A DNA stretch of 64,000 bases. Origin: JAEUJM01 sp041918615. GTDB taxonomy: Bacteria; Actinomycetota; Acidimicrobiia; Acidimicrobiales; DATDAH01. The position numbers and the translations under genes were made by a program. The stretch lies in the NCBI GenBank assembly GCA_041918615.1, contig JAYRVH010000017.1:83448-147447 (forward strand). Direction: 5' to 3'. The notes under the pieces were generated by a model, which saw nothing but the letters and a program-made list of their open reading frames with translations, was not told where the DNA came from and did no database searches. This document shows positions 26,155 to 34,780 of this stretch, piece by piece; positions within the stretch are counted from its first letter, which is position 1; each line of letters opens with the position of its first letter.

Positions 26155-27152
26155 CGGGCACCAACGGGGACGACCGTCGGCCCCTGCGCTTCGGCGCCTT
26201 CGTACCCCAGGGCTGGAAGCTCGAGTTCGCCGGGATGCCCGCGGCCGAGGCATGGCACCAGGCCCGGGAGATCGCCCTCTTGGCCGAGCAGATCGGCTAC
26301 GACCACCTGTGGGTCTACGACCACGTCGAGACCGTCCCGCGGCGCGAGCCCGAGGCATGCTTCGAGGCCTGGACGATGCTGGCCGCGCTGGCCGAGGCAA
26401 CCGACCGGGCGGGCCTGGGTCAGTTGGTCACCTGCGCCGCCTACCGCAACGCCGGCGTGCTCGCCAAGCAGGCCGCCTCGGTCGACGTGATGTCGGGCGG
26501 TCGCCTCATCTTCGGCCTCGGTGCCGGCTGGTACCACGAGGAGTACCACGCCTACGGGTTCGACTTCCCGCCGGCCCGCGAGCGCCTCGAGATGCTCGAG
26601 GAGACGGTCGAGGCCGTCCGCCGGCTCTGGACCGAGCCCGCGGTCACCTTCGACGGCCGCCACGTGCACCTCGACGGCGCGCTCTGTGACCCCAAGCCCC
26701 TGCAGGACCTGCCCCCGGTCTGGATCGGTGGTGGCGGCGAGCGGGTGACGCTGCGCATCGCCGCCCAGTACGCCGACGCCACCAATTGGCAGGTGGGCCT
26801 CGAGCAGTTCGCCCACAAGTCGGTGGTACTCAAGCACCACTGCGACGCCATCGGCCGCGACTTCGCGTCGATCACGCGCACCCACGCCCCCGACTGCCTG
26901 CTGTTCGACTCGGACGCGGACCTGCGGCGCTGGCTCGACTCGCCGGGCGGGGGCCACCTCTGGGGGGGCCAGGACCACGACACCTACGTCCGCGACAACT
27001 TCGTCGGCACCGACGAGGTGGTCGCGGAGAAGGTGCAGGGCTACATCGACGCCGGTTGCCGCGAGTTCGTCCTCTGGTTCCGCGACTACCCCGGCATCGA
27101 GAGCCTCGAGCGCTTCATGGCCGACGTCGTGCCGCGGGTGTCCCTGCCGTAA
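26151..27152 (+). CDS. LLM class F420-dependent oxidoreductase
   Basis: A 333-residue luciferase-like TIM barrel. Hallmarks are FGAFVPQGWKLEF, EQIGYDHLWVYDH, LGQLVTCAAYRNAGVLAKQA, VMSGGRLIFGLGAGWYHEEY and PPVWIGGGGERVTLRIAA. The family uses reduced F420 (or FMN) to reduce or oxygenate substrates; TIGR-type F420 subgroups in actinobacteria commonly show these motifs. It is coupled by ATGA to the VOC gene and followed after 34 bp by the P450. Together they look like steps of one catabolic or modification route. Confidence 0.9.
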   Translation: MTGTNGDDRRPLRFGAFVPQGWKLEFAGMPAAEAWHQAREIALLAEQIGYDHLWVYDHVETVPRREPEACFEAWTMLAALAEATDRAGLGQLVTCAAYRNAGVLAKQAASVDVMSGGRLIFGLGAGWYHEEYHAYGFDFPPARERLEMLEETVEAVRRLWTEPAVTFDGRHVHLDGALCDPKPLQDLPPVWIGGGGERVTLRIAAQYADATNWQVGLEQFAHKSVVLKHHCDAIGRDFASITRTHAPDCLLFDSDADLRRWLDSPGGGHLWGGQDHDTYVRDNFVGTDEVVAEKVQGYIDAGCREFVLWFRDYPGIESLERFMADVVPRVSLP

Positions 27153-27186
27153 CGACGAACCCGCTGGAGCCACGTACCATCGGCTC

Positions 27187-28419
27187 GTGGAGCTCAGCGA
27201 GGTGGACATCTACGACCCCGCCAACTACGCCGCCGGCGTCCCCCACGAGATGTTCACCACCCTGCGACGGGAGGCGCCGGTGTACTGGCACCCACACCCC
27301 GACGGCGGGGGCTTCTGGTGCATCACCCGGCACGAGGACCTGGTGGCGGTGAACCGCGACACCAGGGTGTTCTCGTCGTGGCAGGGCAGCTCGTTCCTCA
27401 ACACACCCCAGGGCGACGACCTCGACACGACCCGCATGTTGATGCTCAACATGGACCCGCCCGAGCACACCAAGCTCCGCATGATCGTGAACCGGGGCTT
27501 CACGCCCCGCCGCATCAAGGAGCTCCAGGACATCCTCGCCATTCGTGCCCGGACGGTCGTCGACGGCATCGCCGACAGGGGCGAGTGCGACTTCGTGGCG
27601 GACGTCGCCTGCGAGCTCCCCCTCCAGGCCATCGCCGAGTTCCTCGGCGTTCCCCAGGACGACCGCCACCAGCTGTTCGACTGGACCAACCGCATGATCG
27701 GCTTCGACGATCCCGAGTTCCAGACCGATCCCGACGACGGCAAGGTCGCCGCCGCCGAGATCTACGCCTACGCCCAGGGGCTCGCCTCCGAGCGGCGGGC
27801 CAACCCGCGCGACGACATCGTCACCGCGCTGATCACCGCCGAGGTCGATGGGCACAAGCTCACCGACCTCGACTTCAACCTGTTCTTCCTGCTGCTGGCC
27901 GTCGCCGGCAACGAGACCACCCGAAACGCCATCTCACACGCCATGCTCGCCCTCATCGAGCACCCCGACCAACGGCAGCGCCTGCTCGACGACCCCTCGC
28001 TCATCGACCTCGCCATCGAGGAGTTCCTGCGCTGGGCCAGCCCCGTCATGAACTTCCGTCGCACCGCCACCCAGGACACCGAGATCCGCGGCCAGGCGAT
28101 CAAGGCCGGCGATCGCGTGGTGATGTGGCACATCTCGGCCAATCGGGACGAGGACGTGTTCCACGACCCGTTCACCTTCGACATCGGCCGCAACCCCGAC
28201 AAGAACCTGGGTCACGTCGCCTTCGGCGGCGGTGGCGCCCACTTCTGCCTCGGCGCCAACCTGGCCCGCGCCGAGATGAAGGTGATGATGACCGAGTTGT
28301 TGCGTCGAGTGCCCGACATGGCCCTCGACGGCCCCGTCGAGCGGCTGCGCTCCAACTTCATCAACGGCATCAAGCGCATGCCCGTGCGCTACACCCCCGC
28401 CACCGCAGGCATGGCCTGA
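27187..28419 (+). CDS. Cytochrome P450
   Basis: A 410-residue soluble bacterial P450. The I-helix oxygen-activation motif is AGNETTRNAIS (about 238-248), the ExxR glutamate lies in LAIEEFLRWASP, and the heme loop FGGGGAHFCLGANLA gives the proximal thiolate Cys 354. The ending SNFINGIKRMPVRYTP resembles the CYP124/125/142 group of actinobacterial lipid and sterol-chain hydroxylases, an inference only. No ferredoxin gene is adjacent, so the electron donor is elsewhere. GTG start, seven bases before which there is no strong ribosome site. Confidence 0.95.
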   Translation: MELSEVDIYDPANYAAGVPHEMFTTLRREAPVYWHPHPDGGGFWCITRHEDLVAVNRDTRVFSSWQGSSFLNTPQGDDLDTTRMLMLNMDPPEHTKLRMIVNRGFTPRRIKELQDILAIRARTVVDGIADRGECDFVADVACELPLQAIAEFLGVPQDDRHQLFDWTNRMIGFDDPEFQTDPDDGKVAAAEIYAYAQGLASERRANPRDDIVTALITAEVDGHKLTDLDFNLFFLLLAVAGNETTRNAISHAMLALIEHPDQRQRLLDDPSLIDLAIEEFLRWASPVMNFRRTATQDTEIRGQAIKAGDRVVMWHISANRDEDVFHDPFTFDIGRNPDKNLGHVAFGGGGAHFCLGANLARAEMKVMMTELLRRVPDMALDGPVERLRSNFINGIKRMPVRYTPATAGMA

Positions 28420-28425
28420 GTCAGC

Positions 28426-29211
28426 GTGGATCGACTCGGCATCGACATCGGCGGCACCGGCATCAAGGGAGCGCCGGTCGACGTGAGCAGCGGCACACTG
28501 CTGGCCGAGCGCCGGCGGATCGAGACCCCGCAGCCCGCCACGCCCGAGACGGTCGCCGAGGAAGTGGCCGAGATCGTCGGTGCCTTCGGCTGGACCGGCC
28601 CGATCGGCGCCACCTTCCCGGCCATCGTGCGGGACGGCGTCGTGTTGTCGGCGGCGAACGTCGACGGGTCGTGGGTCGGCACCGATGCCGCCGCGTTGTT
28701 CGGCGAGGCCACCGGGTGCCCGGTCACCGTGCTCAACGACGCCGATGCCGCGGGCGTGGCCGAGGTCGCCTTCGGCGCCGGGCGAGACCGGGCCGGCGTG
28801 GTGCTCCTCCTGACCTTCGGCACGGGCATCGGCAGCGCGCTGTTCACCGACGGCCGGCTCGTGCCCAACACCGAGCTCGGCCACCTCGTGGTGCGAGGCG
28901 AGGACGCCGAGCGACGGGCGGCCAACTCGGTGCGCGAGGAGCACGACCTGAGCTGGAAGCAGTGGGCCGCACGGGTCGACGAGTACCTCGGCGTGGTCGA
29001 GGCCCTCTTCTCGCCCGACCTCATCATCATCGGCGGCGGCGTCAGCAAGAAGCACGAGAGGTTCCTGCCGTACCTGGAGGTCGCCACACCGGTCGTGCCG
29101 GCAGTGCTCTTGAACCAGGCCGGCATCGTCGGCGCGGCGATGGCGGCCAGCAGCGTGAACGGCGGCGCTCGGGACCACACCATCGTGGCCCCGAGCGCCA
29201 AGGCCGACTAG
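28426..29211 (+). CDS. ppgK: Polyphosphate glucokinase (ROK family)
   Basis: A 261-residue sugar kinase of the ROK type specialised for polyphosphate. Motifs are GIDIGGTGIKG at the start, TFPAIVRDG, LNDADAAGVAEV, and LTFGTGIGSALF followed by NTELGHLVVRGEDAE, which match actinobacterial polyphosphate glucokinases that phosphorylate glucose with polyphosphate or ATP. ROK zinc-binding cysteines are absent, as expected for this subgroup. The GTG start is 6 bases after the P450 stop, so it may be co-transcribed, though the functions look unrelated. It is convergent with the surface-protein gene. Confidence 0.88.
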   Translation: MDRLGIDIGGTGIKGAPVDVSSGTLLAERRRIETPQPATPETVAEEVAEIVGAFGWTGPIGATFPAIVRDGVVLSAANVDGSWVGTDAAALFGEATGCPVTVLNDADAAGVAEVAFGAGRDRAGVVLLLTFGTGIGSALFTDGRLVPNTELGHLVVRGEDAERRAANSVREEHDLSWKQWAARVDEYLGVVEALFSPDLIIIGGGVSKKHERFLPYLEVATPVVPAVLLNQAGIVGAAMAASSVNGGARDHTIVAPSAKAD

Positions 29212-29257
29212 CCGGCCGCCGTTCTGACGACTCCCCGAGCCAGGGTCGGATCGGTGC

Positions 29258-31537
29258 TCACGAGCGACGGAGCCGCCAACGGGGGCCCCGGCGACCGAGG
29301 CCCACCAGGGCGACACCGGCGGCGACCAGGGCCGATCCCCAGAGCACCCAGCTGATGATCTCGCCGCCGGTGCGGGGCAGCGAGCCGACGATGCCCGACG
29401 GGTCGGGACGCGGATCGGCGGGAGGCGTGTCGTCCACACCCTGGTCGACCGTGTCGAGATCCTCGGCGGCGTTGTCCTGCGGGTTGGGGTCGTCGCCGTG
29501 GCTCCGGTCGTCCCTGACCACCACCCGGTTGCGGACCTCGTCGCCCTCCCGGGCGTCGTCGTCCACCCGGACGGTCACCTCGAAGATCCGCTCCTCGCCG
29601 GGGTCGAGCCCGAACCATGGCCACACCACCGCCGCGGGGGCATCACCCTCGCCCTCGTCCAAGGCGCCCCCATCCGATGCCGAGACGAACGACACCCCGT
29701 CGGGAAGCTCGTCGGCGAGGACGACGCCCGTCGCTGCGATGTCACTGTGGTTGGCCACGGTGACGGCGTAGGTGGTCTCGTCGCCGGGAGCGACCGTGTC
29801 ACGGCCGTCGTCCTTCGAGACGGCCAGATCGGGACCGGGAAGGTCGGTGAACGCGACGCTGGCGTCGTCGCTCAGGGTGACCGCATCGCCCTCGCCGCCG
29901 GTGGGCAGCAGCTCGACGCCGTGCAACGTGACCACATCGACGTGTGGCCCGCCGTCTTCGGCCGGCTCGACCCTGGCGACGAAGGTGCACGAGCCGCTGG
30001 CGCCCGGCAGCATCACCCGACTGCCTGCGGGCGCGTCGTCACAGGTGTTGTCGCGCACCCGGTCGTTGCCGGGATCGAGGAGGTTGCCGAACCGGTCGTC
30101 GAGGAGCGCGTCGATGCGGACGCTCTCGACGAGGTCGGGATTCGCCAGCGCCAGCGTGAACGTGACGTCGCCGGCGTTGGGCAGGCTGGCGGGCGCCGCC
30201 GACTTGTCCAGCGTCGGAGGCGGGCCCTGCAGGTAGTTGCGCACGTCGCAGAGGGTGTGGCCGTGCCGGGGCACGCGCACGGTGAAGGTGGGCGCCGCGA
30301 ACTGCTGCTCGGTGGCCCCGGGAGGCCGGCCGACGCCCTGGTTCCCCTCGTCCTCGGTGACGCAGGTGACACCGTGGAGGCGCTGCCCGTCGGGAAGCGC
30401 CTCGCGCACGGTGACGTCGGTGTCTCCCGCTGGGTTGAGCCACCGCGTGCTCGCGGCGCCGTCGGCTCCCGTGGTCAGATCCGTGCCGGGGTCCAGGTAC
30501 GCCGGTTGCCCGCCGGGGAAGCTGGTGGTGAAACGCCACCCGGGACGGGGCACCCACGAGCCGGCCCCGGACCCGGGCACCAGCTTGCGGATGGTGAGGC
30601 GGCCGCCACAGATGCGGGTGGCCACGTCGACCAGGGTGTCGCCCAGGCCGCCGAAGTCGGTGATCCAGTAGTCCTCGAACTCCCGGGCGGCGGGGTAGCC
30701 CGCGGTGATGCGCTCGAGATTGGGGGCGTTGACGTTGCCCACCCCCACGCCGATGATCCGGGTGGGAGCGCCCGTGGTCTTCACGACATGGGCCGCGGCG
30801 AGTGCGGCGTCTACCTTTGCGTCGGTGGCGTCGAGGCCGGCGACCCCGGCCGCGAGCTGGGCGTTGTCGACGGTGGGTGCACCGTCGCTGAAGAAGACGA
30901 GCACGTCGGCGTCACGGGGTCGATCGCCGTTGGGTGCCACGGCGCCGGGCAGGCCGTGCGACGAGCCCCCGAGACCGGCCTCCCAGTTGGTGGCCCCCAC
31001 CCGGCGGGTGTCGGGGTCGGTGTCGGAGCCGAAGGAACGGGTGAACGGGATGGCGTTCGCGGTGCTCTTGACCGCCGCGATGCCCGCGGGGGTGCTGAGC
31101 GAGGTGAAGCCGACACTCGGGTAGTCGCCGGCCACGATGGTCGAACCGACGGGCGCGCCCGGGTAGGGGGCCGGACCGGTGTAACCCGAGGCCAGGGTGC
31201 CGAAGGACCAGACGGCCATGCTGGCCCCGGTGCCGCTCAGGCGGTCGGCGAGATCGCCCACCGCACCCCGCACCAGGGCGGGGTTCTCCTGGCTTGCGCC
31301 CCTGATGGAGTCGGAACGGTCGACGACGACACCGACGCGCATGTTGCAGTCGTCGGGCCACGGGTTGTTGGGCGATCCGGCACCGGGCTCGGCGGCCGAG
31401 GGTTGCATGCCCGCCATCAGCGAGGCGGGCACGAGCCAGGCGGTGGAGACCGCCAGGGTCAACCACATCGCCAGGCGACGGGAACGGGGACGGCGGCGAG
31501 AACGGGAACGGGAACGGGAACGGGTGATGACGGGCAT
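29258..31537 (-). CDS. Wall-anchored VWA and DUF11 surface protein with LPXTG-type tail
   Basis: A 759-residue exported protein. An arginine/serine-rich N-terminus precedes a signal helix (AMWLTLAVSTAWLVPASLMA). Residues about 65-260 form a von Willebrand A domain with an intact MIDAS start DRSDS. A stretch beginning GGRLTIRKLVPGSG (about 310) looks like a collagen-binding or prealbumin-type fold. Two DUF11-like repeats follow (DLAVSKDDGRDTVAPGDETT, TYAVTVANHSD). The sorting signal LPRTGG (about 720) precedes a hydrophobic helix and basic tail, so a sortase likely attaches it to the wall. Probably an adhesin or pilin-like protein; the ligand is unknown. Confidence 0.9.
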   Translation of the reverse strand: MPVITRSRSRSRSRRRPRSRRLAMWLTLAVSTAWLVPASLMAGMQPSAAEPGAGSPNNPWPDDCNMRVGVVVDRSDSIRGASQENPALVRGAVGDLADRLSGTGASMAVWSFGTLASGYTGPAPYPGAPVGSTIVAGDYPSVGFTSLSTPAGIAAVKSTANAIPFTRSFGSDTDPDTRRVGATNWEAGLGGSSHGLPGAVAPNGDRPRDADVLVFFSDGAPTVDNAQLAAGVAGLDATDAKVDAALAAAHVVKTTGAPTRIIGVGVGNVNAPNLERITAGYPAAREFEDYWITDFGGLGDTLVDVATRICGGRLTIRKLVPGSGAGSWVPRPGWRFTTSFPGGQPAYLDPGTDLTTGADGAASTRWLNPAGDTDVTVREALPDGQRLHGVTCVTEDEGNQGVGRPPGATEQQFAAPTFTVRVPRHGHTLCDVRNYLQGPPPTLDKSAAPASLPNAGDVTFTLALANPDLVESVRIDALLDDRFGNLLDPGNDRVRDNTCDDAPAGSRVMLPGASGSCTFVARVEPAEDGGPHVDVVTLHGVELLPTGGEGDAVTLSDDASVAFTDLPGPDLAVSKDDGRDTVAPGDETTYAVTVANHSDIAATGVVLADELPDGVSFVSASDGGALDEGEGDAPAAVVWPWFGLDPGEERIFEVTVRVDDDAREGDEVRNRVVVRDDRSHGDDPNPQDNAAEDLDTVDQGVDDTPPADPRPDPSGIVGSLPRTGGEIISWVLWGSALVAAGVALVGLGRRGPRWRLRRS
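31501..31524 (-). repeat. Hexanucleotide tandem repeat in the surface-protein 5' end
   Basis: Four exact copies of AACGGG (plus strand) encode the Arg-Ser run just after the start codon of the VWA/DUF11 gene. Because the unit is 6 bp, slippage would add or remove Arg-Ser pairs without breaking the frame, changing the charge before the signal helix. Confidence 0.85.
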
Positions 31538-31624
31538 GTGCCCTCCGACAGAACGACGACTCGAGGCCGGCGGCGCGTCACCCCGTCGACGAGATCGGGC
31601 CGCAGCCCCGCACTTCTGAACGCA

Positions 31625-31671
31625 GGCCGTTGTCTATCATGCTATTTCATGATTTGCCAACACAAACGGCC
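31625..31671 (-). terminator. Nested inverted repeats after the second sugar-binding protein gene
   Basis: Outer arms GGCCGTT (31625-31631) and AACGGCC (31665-31671) enclose inner arms ATCATG (31636-31641) and CATGAT (31648-31653). It lies between the stop of the binding-protein gene (31683) and the start of the surface-protein gene (31537), in a noticeably AT-rich patch. No T-run follows. It may end the sugar-transport transcript, or be an operator; the minus strand also reads TTGGCA then, 18 bases on, TAGACA, a possible promoter for the surface gene. Confidence 0.4.
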
Positions 31672-31682
31672 CGGCCAACCGG

Positions 31683-33164
31683 TCAGAAGTTCTCTTCGTC
31701 GTAGCGGACGATGGCGTCGGTGACCTCGGCCTCCGCCGTCGCGAGCACGTCGGCCGGCTCGGCGTCGTTCAGGATCATGTCCTCCACCGCCTGGCGGATG
31801 GCGGTGCGCATCTCGGTGTAGGGGCCGAGGAGCGGCCCGGGGAACTCGGGGTCGATCCCGTTCTCCTGCTGGGCGAACGAGATGGCGAGCCACTGGCCCG
31901 ACAGCGTGTCCTCCCAGGTCGTCTGCACCTCGGGCACGTCGGCCACGCTGAGCAGCACGGGGTCGTTGCCGCCCTGGAGGTTGCTGATGACCTGCATGTC
32001 CACCGAGTTGACGAACTTCATGTAGTCCCACGCCGCAGCCTGCACCTCGGGCGGGGTCGTGGCCATCATGTAGTAGACGCCGCCGCCCACCTGGATGTGG
32101 CCGGGGCCGTCGACGCCGGGGAACTGGTTGGCGCCGATGTTCAGGCCGCTGAGGTCGACGTCCGCGTTCACCCGGCCGTCGGTCAGGTCGCCGGCGTCGA
32201 GTTGGCCCTTCAGGAAGGCCTCGACCGACGTGGCCGCGCTCGATGCCTCGACACTGAACGAGGCCTGCTCGTTGGCCAGGGCCAGGTACTGGTCGATCTG
32301 GCCGGGCACGTCGGTGACCGCCAGCATCAGGCCGTCGTCATTCATGTCCTTGAGCCACGTGAAGAGCTCGAGGGCCTCGGGGCTGTCGAGCACCGCCTCG
32401 GTGGCGGGCTCGGCGCCGCGACCGTTGTCGTTGTTGACGAAGGGGATGTGGGCCCCGGTCATCCAGAACTCGACCTGCCAGGGCGCCATGTGCCACACGA
32501 AGGGGTGGTCGGTGATGCCGGCGTCCTTGATGGCCTGGGCGGCTTCACGGATCTCGTCGAGGGTCTGCGGCGGGTTGGCCGGGTCGAGTCCGGCCTCTTC
32601 GAAGTGGTCGACGTTGAAGTAGATGAGGGCGTTGGAGGGAGTCATCGACGCCGGGTAGAGATTGCCGTCCACCGAGTAGTAGTCCACCAGGGTCGGCACG
32701 AAGTCCGACATGTCGTAGTCGTCGGCCGCGATGCACGACTGGGCCGGCAGCACCGTTCCCGAGTCGGCCATGGCCTGGGTCTGCGTGTCCTCGAGCAGCG
32801 CGATGCCCGGCAGGTCGTTGCTGGGAATGGCCTGGTTGTACTTGCGCTGCAGCTCCTCGAACGAGGTGGCCTGGCTCTCGACGTTGATCTGCACCTTGTC
32901 CTGCGACTCGTTGTAGGCGTCGGCGATCGCGTTGATGGTCTCCTCACCCTTGGCCACGCTCGAGTGCCAGAGCGTCACCTCGACGGGCAGGTCGGCCGGG
33001 GCGACGTCGTCGAGCGCGGTGACGGGGCACTCGGGCAGGGCCGCCGCGGCACCGTCACCCGCGGGCTCGTCGGCTCCCCCACCGCTGCCGCTCCCGGACG
33101 AGCCGCCGCAGGCAGCGACACCGAGCGCGGAGGCCAACACGAGCACGATCCAGGTACGGCGCAT
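31683..33164 (-). CDS. Carbohydrate ABC transporter substrate-binding lipoprotein (second copy)
   Basis: A 493-residue extracellular solute-binding protein (UgpB/MalE-like). The signal MRRTWIVLVLASALGVAAC carries a lipobox with Cys 19 followed by a Gly/Ser-rich linker. The core shows VEVTLWHSSVAKGEETINAI, LQRKYNQAIPSNDLPGIALL and YFNVDHFEEAGLDPANPP. It is clearly a paralogue of the copy at 33253-34749, sharing most motifs, and is last in the transport operon, behind a 14-bp hairpin. Two binding proteins on one permease could widen the substrate range. Confidence 0.93.
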   Translation of the reverse strand: MRRTWIVLVLASALGVAACGGSSGSGSGGGADEPAGDGAAAALPECPVTALDDVAPADLPVEVTLWHSSVAKGEETINAIADAYNESQDKVQINVESQATSFEELQRKYNQAIPSNDLPGIALLEDTQTQAMADSGTVLPAQSCIAADDYDMSDFVPTLVDYYSVDGNLYPASMTPSNALIYFNVDHFEEAGLDPANPPQTLDEIREAAQAIKDAGITDHPFVWHMAPWQVEFWMTGAHIPFVNNDNGRGAEPATEAVLDSPEALELFTWLKDMNDDGLMLAVTDVPGQIDQYLALANEQASFSVEASSAATSVEAFLKGQLDAGDLTDGRVNADVDLSGLNIGANQFPGVDGPGHIQVGGGVYYMMATTPPEVQAAAWDYMKFVNSVDMQVISNLQGGNDPVLLSVADVPEVQTTWEDTLSGQWLAISFAQQENGIDPEFPGPLLGPYTEMRTAIRQAVEDMILNDAEPADVLATAEAEVTDAIVRYDEENF

Positions 33165-33188
33165 GGGCGCAGGTTAATCAACGGCGGA

Positions 33189-33224
33189 CCGACAGGACAG
33201 GGTCAGAAGGCCCTGTCCTGTCGG
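33189..33224 (-). terminator. Perfect 14-bp hairpin between the two binding-protein genes
   Basis: CCGACAGGACAGGG at 33189-33202 pairs with CCCTGTCCTGTCGG at 33211-33224 around an 8-nt loop. The stem is perfect and very stable, without a T-run on the minus strand. Such intercistronic hairpins often end or attenuate transcription and protect the upstream message, which would make the first binding protein more abundant than the second. Confidence 0.65.
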
Positions 33225-33252
33225 GACGGCCTGGGGATGGCGCCGGGACGGC

Positions 33253-34749
33253 TCAGAAGTTCTCGTCCTCGTACTGCTGGATGGCGTCGTCGACCTCGGA
33301 CTGCGCCGTGGCGATGACGGCCTCGGGGGTCTGCCCGTTGAAGTAGATGCCGTCGAGCGCGTCCGTGAGGGCCTTGCGGAACTCGGTGTAGGGCCCCAGG
33401 GTGATGCCCGGCGAATCGGGGTTCACCCCGTCCTGGAGCTGGTCGAACCCCAGGGCCAACCACTGGCCGGAAAGCGTGTTCTGCCAGGTGTCCTGCAGCA
33501 CCGGGTCGTCCACCGCGGACTGGAGCAGCGGCAGGTAGGAGCCCTCGAGGTCGTTGGTCACCTGGCTCTGGGTGGTGTTGATGAACTTGAGGAAGTCCCA
33601 GGCGCCCGCCTGTACCTCCGGCGGCGTGGTGCTCATCATGTAATAGACGCCGCCGCCCACCTGCGGCCGGCCCGGCTCGTCGATGCCCGGCAGCGGTGAG
33701 GCCTGGATGTCGAGCCCCTGGAGGTCGAGGCCGTCGGTGTTGATGCGCCCGTCCGCGCTCAGCTGGCTGGTGTCGAGCTCGCCCTTGAGGAAGGACTCGA
33801 TCGAGGTGGCTGCGGTGGTGGTCTCGATCCCCATCGATGCGCTCTGGGTGCCGAGGGCGAGGTACTGGTCGATCTGGCCGTCGGTGTCGGGCAGCGGCAA
33901 CAGGAGCCCGTCGTCGGCCATTCCCTTCAGGAAGGTGAAGAGGTCGAGGAGGTCCTGGTTGCCCTCGAGGCTGGCCGCGGTGGCCGGGGCGTCCCGGCCG
34001 TCACCCTCGTTGACCAGGTCGACGCCGGCGCCGGTCATCCACGACTCGATGAACGACGAGGTTGCGACCTGGACCCACGGGTGCTCGACGCCGGGGATGT
34101 TGGCATCCGCGATGGCCTGGGCGGCGTCGCGCATCTCGGCCAGGGTGGTCGGCGGGTTGTCGGGGTCGAGGCCGGCCGCCTCGAAGTGGGTCCGGTTGAA
34201 GTACAGGATCGGCGTCGACAGGTTCATCGACGTCGGCCACACCACGTCGTCGATGCCGTAGTAGTCGAGGGCGATGGGCAGGAAGTCGTCGGTGTTGAAG
34301 CTGTCGTCGGCCTCGTCGCACGACGTGAGCGGCACCACGGTGCCACTGTCGGCCATCGACTGGTTCTGGATGTCCTCGAGGATCGCGATGCCGGGCAGGT
34401 CGTTGCTCGGGATCGCCTGCTGGTACTTGCGCTGCAGTTCCTTGTAGGACGCGCCCTGGCTCTCGACGCTGACGGTGACCTGGTCCTGCGAGGCGTTGTA
34501 CTCGTCGGCCAGCGTGTTGAGCGCCTCTTCGGTCTTGGCCACGTACGCGTGCCAGAGCGTGACCTCCACCGGGCCGGCTCCTTCGAGGGCGTCGACCGGG
34601 CACTCGGGCAGGTCGGCTGCGGCGTCGTCGCCCCCTCCCGACCCGCCGCCGTCGCTCCCGCCACCACTGGTGCCGCCGCAGGCGACAGCGGTGAGAGCGA
34701 GGGCCAACGTCGCCGAGAGGATGAACACTGATCGCGAGGAACGACGCAT
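33253..34749 (-). CDS. Carbohydrate ABC transporter substrate-binding lipoprotein (first copy)
   Basis: A 498-residue binding protein directly downstream of the permeases. The signal SVFILSATLALALTAVAC ends at lipobox Cys 23 or so and is followed by a Gly/Ser/Asp linker. The core begins LPECPVDALEGAGPVEVTLW and carries LQRKYQQAIPSNDLPGIAIL, shared with the second copy. ATG at 34749 is chosen because AAGAAG lies 4 bases upstream; a GTG immediately before it is an alternative. It would capture the sugar or polyol outside the cell for the MalFGK-type complex. Confidence 0.93.
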   Translation of the reverse strand: MRRSSRSVFILSATLALALTAVACGGTSGGGSDGGGSGGGDDAAADLPECPVDALEGAGPVEVTLWHAYVAKTEEALNTLADEYNASQDQVTVSVESQGASYKELQRKYQQAIPSNDLPGIAILEDIQNQSMADSGTVVPLTSCDEADDSFNTDDFLPIALDYYGIDDVVWPTSMNLSTPILYFNRTHFEAAGLDPDNPPTTLAEMRDAAQAIADANIPGVEHPWVQVATSSFIESWMTGAGVDLVNEGDGRDAPATAASLEGNQDLLDLFTFLKGMADDGLLLPLPDTDGQIDQYLALGTQSASMGIETTTAATSIESFLKGELDTSQLSADGRINTDGLDLQGLDIQASPLPGIDEPGRPQVGGGVYYMMSTTPPEVQAGAWDFLKFINTTQSQVTNDLEGSYLPLLQSAVDDPVLQDTWQNTLSGQWLALGFDQLQDGVNPDSPGITLGPYTEFRKALTDALDGIYFNGQTPEAVIATAQSEVDDAIQQYEDENF

Positions 34750-34780
34750 CACACTTCTTTCTGGTGGGTCATGTCTTGGT

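Noticed and set aside
29498..31723. 741-aa plus-strand frame opposite the VWA/DUF11 gene
   Set aside because: The minus-strand frame has signal peptide, VWA, DUF11 and LPRTGG tail; the plus frame has none.
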